Part shown: positions 15,310 through 24,271 of the stretch, piece after piece
How positions within the stretch are numbered: the first letter of the stretch is position 1
How the letters are laid out: each line of letters starts with the position of its first letter
NCBI GenBank assembly: GCA_002423465.1
Contig: DIWG01000062.1
Span: 43,897 to 77,725 of the forward strand
DNA from: Syntrophaceae bacterium UBA6112
Lineage (GTDB): Bacteria; Desulfobacterota; Syntrophia; Syntrophales; UBA5619
Reading direction: 5' to 3'
Length of the DNA stretch: 33,829 nucleotides
Program-made: the position numbers and the translations under genes
The notes under the pieces: generated by a model
The model's database searches: none
Told to the model about the DNA's origin: nothing
What the model saw: only the letters and a program-made list of their open reading frames with translations

Positions 15310-16173
15310 ATGATGGAGATCTGTGATCGGAATCCGAACAACGAGAGAAGTCTCTCCCGGAGAATGTTTCTGAAGGTCGGCGGGTGGCTGGTCATGGCGG
15401 CGGGGATGTTGAGAATCCCGGGAATTTCCCTGGCCCAGGGAAAGCCGGAGGTGATTTCCGGGAATGTCCGTTTCCCGGGCAAAGCGGGAACGGTAGGCGG
15501 GTACCTCTCCCGGCCCGCCGGGACCGGGCCCTTCCCGGCGGTCATCGTGATCCATGAAAACAGGGGGGTCACGGAATATATTCAGGATGTTACCAAAAAT
15601 CTTGCGCACGAGGGATATGTCGGCCTTTCGGTGAACCTGGTTTCCCGAAGCCTCGGACCCGATTATCCCGGCGGTTCGGATGAAGCCATGAAGGCGCTCG
15701 GCCAATTGTCGGATGCGGATGCGATGGCGGATCTGGATGCCGGTATGGCGTACCTTCAAAAACAGCCGGTCGTCTTTACCAACTCCATCGGCTGCATGGG
15801 ATTCTGCATGGGAGGGAGATTTTCCCTGCTGTTCGCCGAGCACAACAAAGACTTGAAGGCGGCAGTGGTCTTCTACGGCCGGACAATCAACAAAATCAAT
15901 CCGCTGCAGCCCAAGTCGCCGCTCGATCTGGCGCCGGAGATGGCGGCCCCGCTCCTGGGGAATTACGGGGCAGCGGATGCGGGCATCCCGGTCGACAGTG
16001 TCAAACAACTCGAAGAGGCCCTGAGGAAAAACAACAAGACCTTCGACATCAAGGTTTATCCCGAGGCAAAACACGCGTTTCACCGGCAGGGGCCGAATTA
16101 TCATGCGGAGGCGGCAAAGGACGCCTGGAAGCGGTCCATCGACTGGCTGGCGAAATACCTGAAGAAAGGGTAG
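15310..16173 (+). CDS. Tat-exported dienelactone hydrolase-like protein
   Basis: A 287-residue alpha/beta hydrolase of the dienelactone hydrolase family. A twin-arginine signal (SRRMFLK at 16-22 plus a hydrophobic stretch to about 42, LAQG) indicates export in folded form. The nucleophile elbow GFCMGG has C166, and D223 (AADAGIP) and H255 (AKHAFHR) complete a Cys-Asp-His triad. AVIVIHENRGVTEYIQDV supplies the oxyanion region. The ATG at 15310 follows AGGAGGAAAA; a second ATG comes right after it. Exported relatives are annotated as carboxymethylenebutenolidases, but the true substrate is usually unknown. A radical SAM gene follows after three bases, which suggests co-expression. Confidence 0.88.
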   Translation: MMEICDRNPNNERSLSRRMFLKVGGWLVMAAGMLRIPGISLAQGKPEVISGNVRFPGKAGTVGGYLSRPAGTGPFPAVIVIHENRGVTEYIQDVTKNLAHEGYVGLSVNLVSRSLGPDYPGGSDEAMKALGQLSDADAMADLDAGMAYLQKQPVVFTNSIGCMGFCMGGRFSLLFAEHNKDLKAAVVFYGRTINKINPLQPKSPLDLAPEMAAPLLGNYGAADAGIPVDSVKQLEEALRKNNKTFDIKVYPEAKHAFHRQGPNYHAEAAKDAWKRSIDWLAKYLKKG

Positions 16174-16176
16174 GTC

Positions 16177-17277
16177 GTGGACGGCGAACTGAGCCTGCTG
16201 ATCAAACCCGTCTCGGCGGACTGCAACATGCGTTGCCGGTATTGTTTTTACCGGCGGCCGACAGACCCCTATCGTTCCGAAGAGCGTCACATCATGGACG
16301 ATGCGACGCTCAAAACGATGATCTCCGGATACATGAAATCGGCCGGAAGGTGCGCCTCGTTCGGCTGGCAGGGCGGGGAGCCCCTTCTGGCCGGCATCGA
16401 TTTTTTTCGGCGGGTGGTAAACTATCAACAACGCTACGGCCTTTCGGCACAGATGGTCGGCAACAACCTGCAGACCAACGGCCTGCTGCTCGATGAGGCG
16501 TGGGCTAAATTCTTCCGGCAGTATCACTTTTTCATCGGCGTGAGCCTGGACGGTCCGGAGGAACTTCACAACCGTTACCGTCACTGTGCAAACGGGAATG
16601 ACGGTTTTCAACGGACCCTGAAAGGAATCCACACCCTCAAGGATCAGGGGGTGGAATTCAGCATCCTTTCCGTCGTCAACGATGTGACGGCGAAGAAACC
16701 TGCGGAACTCTACGATTTCTTCATCCAAAACGGGCTCGAACGATTGCAGTTCATCCCCTGCCTTGAAACCGACGGCGAAACCGGGAAGGTGCAGGACTAC
16801 TCGGTCACGGTCGAGGATTACCGGGATTTTCTCTGCACCCTGTTCGATCTCTGGTACAACCACGGCCGGCCGGCGGCCTCGATCCGGCTTTTTGAAAATA
16901 TCCTGGCCGTCTATCTGGGCCGGGACCCGGAGATCTGCGCCTTCAAGGACCGGTGCGGCAGCTATCTGGTCGTTGAATACAACGGCGACGTTTATCCTTG
17001 TGATTTTTTTGTGGAAGATCAATGGATGCTGGGGAATTTGCTGGATACGTCGATGAACGATCTGCTGAAGAAGCGGAAGAGCCGGGAATTCAACAGCCGA
17101 AAACGGGAGGGATCAACGGTCTGTAAGTCCTGTGAATGGAATTTCATTTGTCATTTCGGCTGTCCGCATTACCGCCTGCCGGGAGGGGAGAATTATTTCT
17201 GCGACGCCTACCGGTCCTTCTTCCAATACACCCGCCGCCGTTTCGAAACCTTGAAAGAGAACCTCCGAAAAGCATGA
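16177..17277 (+). CDS. Radical SAM/SPASM enzyme, anaerobic sulfatase-maturase (anSME) type
   Basis: A 366-residue protein starting at GTG 16177. The radical SAM cluster motif is C16-x3-C20-x2-C23 (DCNMRCRYCFYR), followed by GWQGGEPLL. The SPASM domain has eight Cys in the anSME spacing C-x5-C-x14-C and C-x2-C-x5-C-x3-C-x12-C, with Asp next to the third (YPCD), the residue proposed as base in anSMEs. Such enzymes oxidise a Cys or Ser of an exported hydrolase to formylglycine. No sulfatase gene or C/S-x-P-x-R motif is visible in the window, so the client is off-window or of another kind. It is translationally close-coupled to the Tat-exported hydrolase. Confidence 0.9.
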   Translation: MDGELSLLIKPVSADCNMRCRYCFYRRPTDPYRSEERHIMDDATLKTMISGYMKSAGRCASFGWQGGEPLLAGIDFFRRVVNYQQRYGLSAQMVGNNLQTNGLLLDEAWAKFFRQYHFFIGVSLDGPEELHNRYRHCANGNDGFQRTLKGIHTLKDQGVEFSILSVVNDVTAKKPAELYDFFIQNGLERLQFIPCLETDGETGKVQDYSVTVEDYRDFLCTLFDLWYNHGRPAASIRLFENILAVYLGRDPEICAFKDRCGSYLVVEYNGDVYPCDFFVEDQWMLGNLLDTSMNDLLKKRKSREFNSRKREGSTVCKSCEWNFICHFGCPHYRLPGGENYFCDAYRSFFQYTRRRFETLKENLRKA

Positions 17278-17336
17278 GGAAGCCGGGCGTTTCCCCGATG
17301 TCCCCGCCTTCACGATGGAACCGGTGCTGATCCGAT

Positions 17337-18986
17337 TTAAAGAGAAGACGCCAGGTCCTTGCCTGAAACCCTGTTCAGGATGAACAGGGGAATCACGACG
17401 GAGACGATCAGGATCGTCGCGTAGGCGGAGGCGGGGCCGAAGTCGCCGCTTCCGATCCGCTGAAAGATCTCGACGGTCATCGTGGCCCAGGGGCCGTAGT
17501 ACAGAACGATGGTGCTGCTCAGCTCCGCGAGGGTCGTCACCCACATGATGATCCCCCCGGCGATGATGCCGGGCATCATGATCGGAATGACCACGCGGAT
17601 AAAGGAGCGCAGGGGCGGCACGCCGAGGTTGATCGAGGCCTCCTCGACGGAGGGGTCGATCTGCTGGAGGAGAGACGAAGTCGTCTTGATCGAGTAGGGC
17701 GCCTTCCGGATAAAGTACGCCAGGACGAGGATCATCCATGTCCCGGTGAGGACGATGAACCCCTTGTTGTAGGTGGCCGCGAGCGCGATGCCCTGGACGG
17801 TCCCGGCGATCGCCAGCGGCAGCATGACCAGAATGTCCAGCAGGTAGCTCACTGCTCCCCTTTTGCGAACGAGGAGATAGCTCACGACGACTCCGAAAAC
17901 GATCCCGATCAGGGTCGCCGTCGTCGCCAGGAAGAAAGAGTTGATGATCGGACGCGGGGCGATCGTGAAGGCCCGGATGAAGTTCTCCAGGCTGAACTGC
18001 CCGAAGTACATGACCGGCCCCTGGGTCTTCGTGACGGAGGAGACCATGACGACGGCGAAGGGAAAGAGGGCCACGAAGACCACCCCTGCGCAGAAAAGCC
18101 AGATCAGAAACGTCGGCAGGGGCCTGAGACGTTTCACGTCGATTGGATTCAGGGAGGTCATGGTGTAGTTCTTCCGCTCGACCCAGTACTTCTGGAAGAT
18201 CGTCAATCCCAGGGTGATGGCCAGCAGAATCATGCTGAGCGCCCCCGCCATCGCCGGATTCCCCCCCAACTCGCTGATGAATTCGTTGTAGGCCTGTACG
18301 GAAAGCACCTTGAAGTCCTCGCCGATCAGGACGGGCACGCCGAAGTTCTCGATGCAGAGGTAGAAGACAACGAGCGCGCCGGAAAGGATCGCCGGTGTGA
18401 CGACCGGCAGGGTCACGGTGAAAAAGACCCGCAATTTCCCCGCGCCGAGGTTGGTCGCCGCCTCTTCCAGCGAGCGGTCGATCGCATGGATCGCGGCCGA
18501 GACCATCAAAAAGACGAAAGGGAAAAACTGGAGCGTGAAGACCAGGACGATCCCCTTCCAGCCGTAGATGCTGGGAATCTCGATTCCGATGCCGTGGAAA
18601 ACCTTCGCAAAGAGACCGTTTCGGCCCAGCAGGATCAACCAGGCTTCCGCCCCGATGAAGGTCGGCAGGATCAGCGGAAGCGTTCCCAGCGTCCGGATGA
18701 GGTTCTTCCCGGGAATCCGGTAGCGGGAGAGGAAGAAGGCAAAGGGGATCCCGATCGCCACCGCGAGGAGCGTCGAGAGGGTGCTCACGAAGAGGCTGTT
18801 GCGCAGGCAGCGCATGTAATAGGGGTAGTGCAGGAACGTGGCGTAGCTCTTCAGCGAAAACGCGCCGGTCTCCGGGTCCACGAAGCTCGCCTTGAAAATG
18901 AAGAGGATCGGGTAAAGGACGGCGAAGAAGAGGATCGCGAAGATCGCGACCAGGATGATGTTCCACGCCTGGAAGTGTTTGCGCAA
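17337..18986 (-). CDS. ABC importer permease with two fused modules (iron/phosphonate type)
   Basis: A 549-residue permease with two binding-protein-dependent transport modules in one chain, about 12 membrane helices in all, the FbpB/AfuB arrangement. Each half has the EAA loop that docks the ATPase: EEAATNLGAGKLRVFF in the first and EEASINLGVPPLRSFI in the second. It begins nine bases after the ATPase stop and ends the operon, facing the plus-strand radical SAM gene. Large antisense frames across it come from GC-rich codon bias. Confidence 0.93.
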   Translation of the reverse strand: MRKHFQAWNIILVAIFAILFFAVLYPILFIFKASFVDPETGAFSLKSYATFLHYPYYMRCLRNSLFVSTLSTLLAVAIGIPFAFFLSRYRIPGKNLIRTLGTLPLILPTFIGAEAWLILLGRNGLFAKVFHGIGIEIPSIYGWKGIVLVFTLQFFPFVFLMVSAAIHAIDRSLEEAATNLGAGKLRVFFTVTLPVVTPAILSGALVVFYLCIENFGVPVLIGEDFKVLSVQAYNEFISELGGNPAMAGALSMILLAITLGLTIFQKYWVERKNYTMTSLNPIDVKRLRPLPTFLIWLFCAGVVFVALFPFAVVMVSSVTKTQGPVMYFGQFSLENFIRAFTIAPRPIINSFFLATTATLIGIVFGVVVSYLLVRKRGAVSYLLDILVMLPLAIAGTVQGIALAATYNKGFIVLTGTWMILVLAYFIRKAPYSIKTTSSLLQQIDPSVEEASINLGVPPLRSFIRVVIPIMMPGIIAGGIIMWVTTLAELSSTIVLYYGPWATMTVEIFQRIGSGDFGPASAYATILIVSVVIPLFILNRVSGKDLASSL

Positions 18987-18995
18987 GACCCCCTC

Positions 18996-20066
18996 CTAAT
19001 CCCGGATGACGAGCGGACGGTCCGGCGGGAGCCGGTACCGGATGATCTCCCCATCTTTCCGAATGCTCCCCTCGTTGGGATCGTGAACCTCGATGACGAT
19101 GGGCGTCCCTCCGGGGCCGGAAACGCGGTAGCGGATCATGGATCCCAGGAAGGTGCTGCTGAGGACCGTTCCCGACAGAACGTTCGCCTCTCCGTCGGCT
19201 TGACCCGCGACGACGCGGATCCACTCCGGCCGGACCGAAAGGATGATCCGGGCGCCCGAGGGTTTTTCACCGCGGAGGGAGAATTTCTGTCCGGCGGTCT
19301 CGGCAACGATCCTGCATTGATCGCCGTCCCAGCCCGTGACATCCATCTCGATGATGTTGCTGCTCCCCATGAACTCGGCAGCGAAGCGGCTCTCCGGACG
19401 GTAGTAGATCTCGGCGGGCGTGCCGACCTGCTCCAGGCGGCCGCGGTTGAGAATCGCGATCCGGTCGGAGACGGCCATCGCCTCCTCCTGATCGTGGGTG
19501 ACGTAGATCGTGGTGATGCCGAGCTTCTTCTGGATCCGCCGGATCTCCTCACGCATGCTGACCCGGAGCTTCGCATCGAGGTTGGAGAGGGGCTCGTCCA
19601 TCAGCAGGATCTGGGGCGAAATGACGAGCGCCCGGGCCAGCGCAACCCGCTGCTGCTGTCCGCCGCTGAGTTTGCTTGGGGACCGTTTCTCCAGCCCCGC
19701 GAGTTGGACGCTTTCGAGGATTTTACCGATCCGCTCGGCGATTTCCGGTTTCGGGATTCTTCGCGCTTTCAAACCATAGGCAATGTTGTCGTAGACGGAA
19801 AGATGGGGAAAGAGGGCGTAGTTCTGAAAGACCATTCCGGTTTCGCGCCGGTGCGCGGGGATGTGGTTGATCAAACGCTCGCCAAAGCGGATCTCGCCCG
19901 CGTCGGGGTTGTAAAACCCGGCAATCGTCCGCAGCAGCGTCGTCTTCCCGCAGCCGCTGGGACCGAGGAGGGTGAAGAAATCCCCCTCCCCGATCGCCAG
20001 GCTGACATCGTCCACGGCCCGGAGCGGACCAAAAAGTTTAGTAATGTTTGTCAGTTCGACGCGCAT
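18996..20066 (-). CDS. ABC importer ATPase (FbpC/PotA-like)
   Basis: A 356-residue ATPase. It has Walker A GPSGCGKTT, the Q-loop FQNYALFPHLSV, signature LSGGQQQR, Walker B ILLMDEP, the H-loop THD and a C-terminal TOBE-like regulatory part from about residue 240. The start at 20066 (MRVELTNITKLFG) is chosen since it begins the family fold and lies four bases after the binding-protein stop. A longer frame runs back into that gene. It energises the neighbouring permease. Confidence 0.94.
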   Translation of the reverse strand: MRVELTNITKLFGPLRAVDDVSLAIGEGDFFTLLGPSGCGKTTLLRTIAGFYNPDAGEIRFGERLINHIPAHRRETGMVFQNYALFPHLSVYDNIAYGLKARRIPKPEIAERIGKILESVQLAGLEKRSPSKLSGGQQQRVALARALVISPQILLMDEPLSNLDAKLRVSMREEIRRIQKKLGITTIYVTHDQEEAMAVSDRIAILNRGRLEQVGTPAEIYYRPESRFAAEFMGSSNIIEMDVTGWDGDQCRIVAETAGQKFSLRGEKPSGARIILSVRPEWIRVVAGQADGEANVLSGTVLSSTFLGSMIRYRVSGPGGTPIVIEVHDPNEGSIRKDGEIIRYRLPPDRPLVIRD

Positions 20067-20070
20067 GAGC

Positions 20071-21051
20071 CTACTTCGACAGGATGATTTCCTTCCACTT
20101 CCGGAGGATCTCCTTTTCGAGCCGGTTGGCCTCCATCGGATCAAAGCCCTTGAGAAGCGTGATTTTCTTCAGGGAGGGGAGCCCCTCCGTGTCCCCGGCA
20201 TCGAGGCGGGCCGGCCGGCGGGAGTACTTGTTGAATATCTCATCCACGACCTTCTTGCTGATCAGGTAATCAACAAACTTCTTCGCCTCCTCGGGGTGGG
20301 GGCAGTTCTTGACGATGCCCGTCGCTTCGGGGGCCATGAAGGCGCCGTCGGCGGGATAGACAATGCCCACGTTCTTGTCGCCGCCGACGATGTAGCGGTG
20401 GGCGGCGTATTCCATCGTGACGCCGAGCGGATATTCACCGGCGGCCACCCCCTTGTAGATCAGGCTCGAGCTGTCGAGGATCTTGGCATTGGCGATGAGT
20501 TTGTAGAGGCCGTCCCAGCCGTAGAGTTTGTGGATCCCGTAGGCCTGGGCGTAGGCCGATCCCGATTTTTCGGGGTTCGCCATGACAATCTTGCCCTTCC
20601 ACTTGGGATTGAAGAGGTCCTTCCAGGTTTTCGGCAGCTCGTTGGCCTTGACGAGGGATTTGTTGACCATGATGATCATCACGTGGGCGTTGCTCGCGGT
20701 CCAGCGGGCCTCCTTCTCCACGTAGCCGGCCGGGAGAGCCTTCGCCTCGGGAGAACGGTAGGTCTGAAAATTCTCCTTCGCATTCTCCAGGACGGCCACG
20801 TCGCCGCTCCAGAAGACATCACAAAGAGGCTTGTCCTTCTCGGCGGCGATCCGCTTCATCGCCTCGCCGGTTCCCAAACGGACAACGGAAACCTTGACAC
20901 CCGTCTTCGCCTCAAAACCCTTCGACACCAGGTCGAGAAGCTCGGAAGGGTTGGAGGAGTAGAGGACCACCTCCGCCGCCGTCGCGACACCCGAGAACGC
21001 AAAGAAAACGACTGAAAGAGTTACCAGAAACTTCATCCAACGTCTGCTCAT
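20071..21051 (-). CDS. ABC importer periplasmic binding protein (Fe3+/phosphonate/spermidine family)
   Basis: A 326-residue family 1 solute-binding protein with a Sec signal (MSRRWMKFLVTLSVVFFAF, cut near ATAAEV). The mature start VVLYSSNPSELLDLV and the segments CDVFWSGD, NPKWKGKIVMANP and YSRRPARLD resemble FbpA/AfuA and 2-aminoethylphosphonate-binding proteins. The start at 21051 has an AGGAGGGTGTCAT ribosome site; the upstream reading adds 68 residues without family likeness. Iron, phosphonate or another small ligand is possible. Position after a two-component pair suggests the pair controls uptake or the protein feeds its signal. Confidence 0.9.
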   Translation of the reverse strand: MSRRWMKFLVTLSVVFFAFSGVATAAEVVLYSSNPSELLDLVSKGFEAKTGVKVSVVRLGTGEAMKRIAAEKDKPLCDVFWSGDVAVLENAKENFQTYRSPEAKALPAGYVEKEARWTASNAHVMIIMVNKSLVKANELPKTWKDLFNPKWKGKIVMANPEKSGSAYAQAYGIHKLYGWDGLYKLIANAKILDSSSLIYKGVAAGEYPLGVTMEYAAHRYIVGGDKNVGIVYPADGAFMAPEATGIVKNCPHPEEAKKFVDYLISKKVVDEIFNKYSRRPARLDAGDTEGLPSLKKITLLKGFDPMEANRLEKEILRKWKEIILSK

Positions 21052-21098
21052 ATGACACCCTCCTTGAACGATATTTTGATTCTCGAAAATCGAAAAAG

Positions 21099-21127
21099 AC
21101 CATATACCACGCATGGCGTATTGGCAA
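21099..21127 (-). promoter_or_regulatory. Possible sigma-70 promoter of the ABC operon
   Basis: On the minus strand TTGCCA (21127-21122), 17 bases, then TATGGT (21104-21099), about 50 bp before the binding-protein start. No -24/-12 sigma-54 element was found in this 101-bp gap. Confidence 0.4.
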
Positions 21128-21152
21128 GAAAATGTGATGCTGCATCGTGCTT

Positions 21153-22565
21153 TTACTCTTCCTGCTTCCGGAGATGGTGTTTGATCATCTTGAGCTGGAG
21201 CCCCTTCCGGCTCAGCCCCAGCCGTCCGGCGGCCCGGGTGACGTTGCCGTCGCACTCCTCGAGGCAGCGGGCGATGATCTGTTTTTCCGTCTCCTCCATG
21301 TGGCTCTTCAGGATGTCCCGTCCGGGCGTTTCCGCCGGGCTGCCGGGTGCTGCCGCGGCTTGCGCGACCTCCGGCGGGACAAGCACCATCGTCAGGAGGG
21401 GTTTATCCGCCATCAGAACCATCCGTTCGGTGAGGTGTTCCAACTCCCGGATGTTTCCCGGCCAGGGATAGGCGAGGAGACAGTCCCGGACCTCCGGAGC
21501 GAGCCTTTCGATCCGCCGGCCCAGCTTCCGGTTGAATTTCCCGAGGAAATGTTCGGTCAGGGGGAGAATATCCTCCGTCCGCTCCCGGAGCGGCGGGATA
21601 TGAATCGGGAAGACGTTCAGGCGGTAAAAAAGGTCCTCGCGGAATTTCCCCTCCCGGATGTCCTGTTGAAGATTCCGGTTTGTCGCCGTAATGAGGCGGA
21701 CATCGACCGAGATCGTCTTCAGGCCGCCGACGCGCTCGAAGCTTTGGTCCTGGATCGCCTGGAGAAGCTTCGCTTGCATGTCCCGCGGAATCTCCCCGAC
21801 CTCGTCGAGGAAAAGGGTCCCCCGATGGGCCAGTTCGAACTTCCCCGGTTTTGCCGTTACGGCGCCGGTGAACGCCCCCTTTTCGTATCCGAAGAGTTCG
21901 CTTTCCATGAGATTCTCGGCGATGGCGGCACAATTGATCTTGATGAAGGGTTGATCTTTCCGGACGCTCTGCCGGTGGATGGCGCGGGCGATCAGTTCCT
22001 TGCCCGTTCCCGTTTCCCCCGTAATCAGAACGGTCGTCATCGCCGGCGCGACCTTCCGGATGATCTCGTGGATCTCAGCCATGTGGCGGCTCTCGCCGAC
22101 GATTCGATAGGGATCGGTCTCGTCCGCCGCGGCCGAAAGGTCGTGATCGTCCAGTTGCCGGGTCTTGACCGCCTTCAGGATGACGGTTTTGAGTTCGTCC
22201 TGTTCGAACGGTTTGGTAAGGTAATCGAAGGCCCCTTTCTTCAACGCGTCCACGGCGTTCGCCACGGTGCCATGGGCGGTCAGGATGATGACGGGCAGGG
22301 ACGGGTCGTCCTGAATGATCCGGGCAAGGAGGCCCATGCCGTCGAGCCGCGGCATCCGGAGATCCGTAGCGACGGCGGCGATCTTCTCTTCCTTCAGGAC
22401 CTGCAGTGCCTCCAGGCCGTCCGCGGCCGTAGTCACTTCATAGCCCTCCTTTTTCAGCATGGCCTTGAGGACCAGGCGCATGTTCAGTTCGTCGTCCACG
22501 ACGAGGATCTTTGCTTTCTTCGGGCCGTCGCCGTCCTTTTCTTTCAATTCCCGCGTGATTTCCAT
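21153..22565 (-). CDS. NtrC-family sigma-54 response regulator
   Basis: A 470-residue regulator. The receiver domain (about 18-130) has D68 as phosphoacceptor (ATDLRMP) and LTKPF. The AAA+ domain has GETGTGKE (183-190), GAFTGA (230-235) and LFLDEVGEIP. A Fis-type helix-turn-helix ends it (GNVTRAAGRLGLSRKGLQLKMIKHH). Phosphorylated by the kinase gene just upstream, it should activate sigma-54 promoters. The best target in the window is the -24/-12 element at 24414-24429, directly behind the kinase gene (inference). The kinase-regulator gap is filled by an inverted-repeat element. Confidence 0.94.
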   Translation of the reverse strand: MEITRELKEKDGDGPKKAKILVVDDELNMRLVLKAMLKKEGYEVTTAADGLEALQVLKEEKIAAVATDLRMPRLDGMGLLARIIQDDPSLPVIILTAHGTVANAVDALKKGAFDYLTKPFEQDELKTVILKAVKTRQLDDHDLSAAADETDPYRIVGESRHMAEIHEIIRKVAPAMTTVLITGETGTGKELIARAIHRQSVRKDQPFIKINCAAIAENLMESELFGYEKGAFTGAVTAKPGKFELAHRGTLFLDEVGEIPRDMQAKLLQAIQDQSFERVGGLKTISVDVRLITATNRNLQQDIREGKFREDLFYRLNVFPIHIPPLRERTEDILPLTEHFLGKFNRKLGRRIERLAPEVRDCLLAYPWPGNIRELEHLTERMVLMADKPLLTMVLVPPEVAQAAAAPGSPAETPGRDILKSHMEETEKQIIARCLEECDGNVTRAAGRLGLSRKGLQLKMIKHHLRKQEE

Positions 22566-22584
22566 TCTCTGTCCCCAGTGTTTT

Positions 22585-22708
22585 CAGGCTGTTCAAAAAT
22601 GCTCAGATGCAAGGCCCCCGAAATCCTGAGCCGTGAGGCGTACTTGCCGGTACGTTGAACGGATCAGGATGAGGGAAACGCCGCAGATGAGCGTTTTTCA
22701 ACAGCCTG
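22585..22708. repeat. 124-bp inverted-repeat element between kinase and regulator genes
   Basis: Two 26-base arms, 22585-22610 and 22683-22708, match at 22 of 26 positions when one is inverted; the right arm inverted begins CAGGCTGTTGAAAAACGCTC. Inside are nested dyads ATCCTGA/TCAGGAT (22623-22629/22664-22670) and CGTAC/GTACG (22639-22643/22650-22654), so the whole unit could fold as one long hairpin. It touches the kinase stop codon and ends 20 bp before the regulator start. No transposase gene is present, which fits a MITE/REP-like repeat (inference). Confidence 0.75.
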
Positions 22709-24202
22709 CTATCGCACCGTTTCGAGGCGGATATAGAAGATTGTCCCCTGGCCGGGGATCGACTTCACCCGGATCCGCCCGCCGTGATTCCGGATGATCC
22801 GCCGGCAGACGGCCAGCCCCAGCCCGACTCCGCGCTCCTTGGTCGTGAAGAAGGGGGTGAAAATCTGTTTGAGTGTCTCGCGGCGGATCCCCGGACCCGT
22901 ATCCCGGATGGAAACGGCCACGGCGTCGCCCGCGTCGCTTTCGATCCGGGATGTCCGGATCGTTAATGTGCCGCCCTCCGGCATCGCCTCGACGGCGTTC
23001 AGGGCGATGTTCAGAACAACCTGGTGGATCTGCTCCTGATCCATCGGAACCGGCGGCAGATGCGGATGAAGTTCCAGTTGGATATGGATCCCGGCCGCAC
23101 GGTTGTCCGCTTCGATCAGGGCCAGGGCCTTTTCGATCACCGCGTTGATCGGCCGTGGGCGAAGCTCCGGCAGGTATGGGCGCGCATAATCGAGAAACTG
23201 CGAAACGACCCGGTTCAGCCGGTTCACCTCTTCGGTAATTACGTCGAGCAGTTTCCGCTGCTCCTCTCCCTCAACTTCCGAGCGGAGGACCTGGGCGGCT
23301 CCCTTGATCGACCCCAGGGGGTTCCGGATCTCGTGGGCGAGGACGGGGGCCATCTTCTCGAGAAGAAGCGCCTTTTCCCGTTCCAACGTCTCGTCCAGAT
23401 CGTAAGGGGAGGTGAAGACGTCCTTGATCTCCGGGTAAATCGTCGTGAGCAATCGCTTCAGAATGACCTGAAAAGGGACGATGGCGATGACGATCAGGAA
23501 GGAGACCATGAAGACGAGCGTAAACGGCGGAGTCGAACCTTTCCCGAAAAAACCGATGACGAGGTAGAAAACAATGGTTGTGAAGAGGGTGACGATCAGG
23601 ATCACCAGGGCGCGGGTCGTCAGGTCGTGGAGTTCCGTCAGGTGGGGGTGGGTGATCATGATCAGGATGAAATAAAGGATGCCGGCGCAGACAAGGTTGA
23701 ACAGCGGCGGGATGCTGTAGGTGGCGATCGCTGCGGTGCAGGCGATGATCAGGTAGACGAGGCGCTTCTTTTCCGCACCCGCCGCCTTTTTTTTTACATA
23801 GGCGATCAGCGAGAGATAGCACAACAGCAGAACCGCTTCCGCGTAAAGGTACATGAACGTTCCCAGGTATTTCCAAGCCGCAACCGGTGTGAAGAGGAGC
23901 GCGGCGAATCCGGCGCTGAACAGGAGCGTGGTGCGGACGTCCCGCCTCCGGATCAGGGTCTGCTCCCGGCAGAAATCCCTGCTGAAGTTGATCGTGAGCG
24001 GGGGGATGGCGAGGAGCCCCAGACGCTCGACGAGATGCCAGGCGCCGGAATGGAAGAACGGGCTGAAGAAGACGCCTCCCTTGTGAAAAGCGATTGCCAG
24101 ACAGAGGGCGGCGAAGGAGAGCTGCAGCGGCTCCCGCTTTTTGTTGATTATCAGCGCAACGGACACCGTGATGCCCACCGCTGTCAGCATGAAGATTTCC
24201 AT
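22709..24202 (-). CDS. Multi-pass membrane sensor histidine kinase (NtrB-like output)
   Basis: A 497-residue kinase. The first 250 residues hold about eight or nine membrane helices with little periplasmic sequence. The kinase core has H290 in LAHEIRNPLGSIKG, the N-box NIALNAVEAMPEGG, G1 DTGPGI and G2 GVGLGL. The ATG at 24202 is the only Met that begins the membrane region; the frame stays open far upstream, but that part is antisense to the acyl-CoA dehydrogenase and not family-like. It should phosphorylate the NtrC-type regulator downstream. A sensor made almost wholly of helices suggests a membrane or lipid-state signal (inference). The start lacks a strong ribosome site. Confidence 0.9.
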   Translation of the reverse strand: MEIFMLTAVGITVSVALIINKKREPLQLSFAALCLAIAFHKGGVFFSPFFHSGAWHLVERLGLLAIPPLTINFSRDFCREQTLIRRRDVRTTLLFSAGFAALLFTPVAAWKYLGTFMYLYAEAVLLLCYLSLIAYVKKKAAGAEKKRLVYLIIACTAAIATYSIPPLFNLVCAGILYFILIMITHPHLTELHDLTTRALVILIVTLFTTIVFYLVIGFFGKGSTPPFTLVFMVSFLIVIAIVPFQVILKRLLTTIYPEIKDVFTSPYDLDETLEREKALLLEKMAPVLAHEIRNPLGSIKGAAQVLRSEVEGEEQRKLLDVITEEVNRLNRVVSQFLDYARPYLPELRPRPINAVIEKALALIEADNRAAGIHIQLELHPHLPPVPMDQEQIHQVVLNIALNAVEAMPEGGTLTIRTSRIESDAGDAVAVSIRDTGPGIRRETLKQIFTPFFTTKERGVGLGLAVCRRIIRNHGGRIRVKSIPGQGTIFYIRLETVR

Positions 24203-24271
24203 AGAAAATGCATACCGTAATCCCCGGATGGAAGTCAAGAAGGGTAAGCGGCGCTGCGTAGCGGGCTTCGC

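Noticed and set aside
14875..20087. Very long open frames antisense to the hydrolase, radical SAM, permease and ATPase genes (500-715 codons)
   Set aside because: The opposite strand encodes proteins with complete family motifs. The antisense readings are Arg/Pro/Asp-rich with no recognisable domain and arise from GC-rich third positions.
21052..21152. Sigma-54 promoter before the ABC binding protein
   Set aside because: No GG/GC pair with 12-base offset fits in this gap. A weak sigma-70-like element is the better reading.
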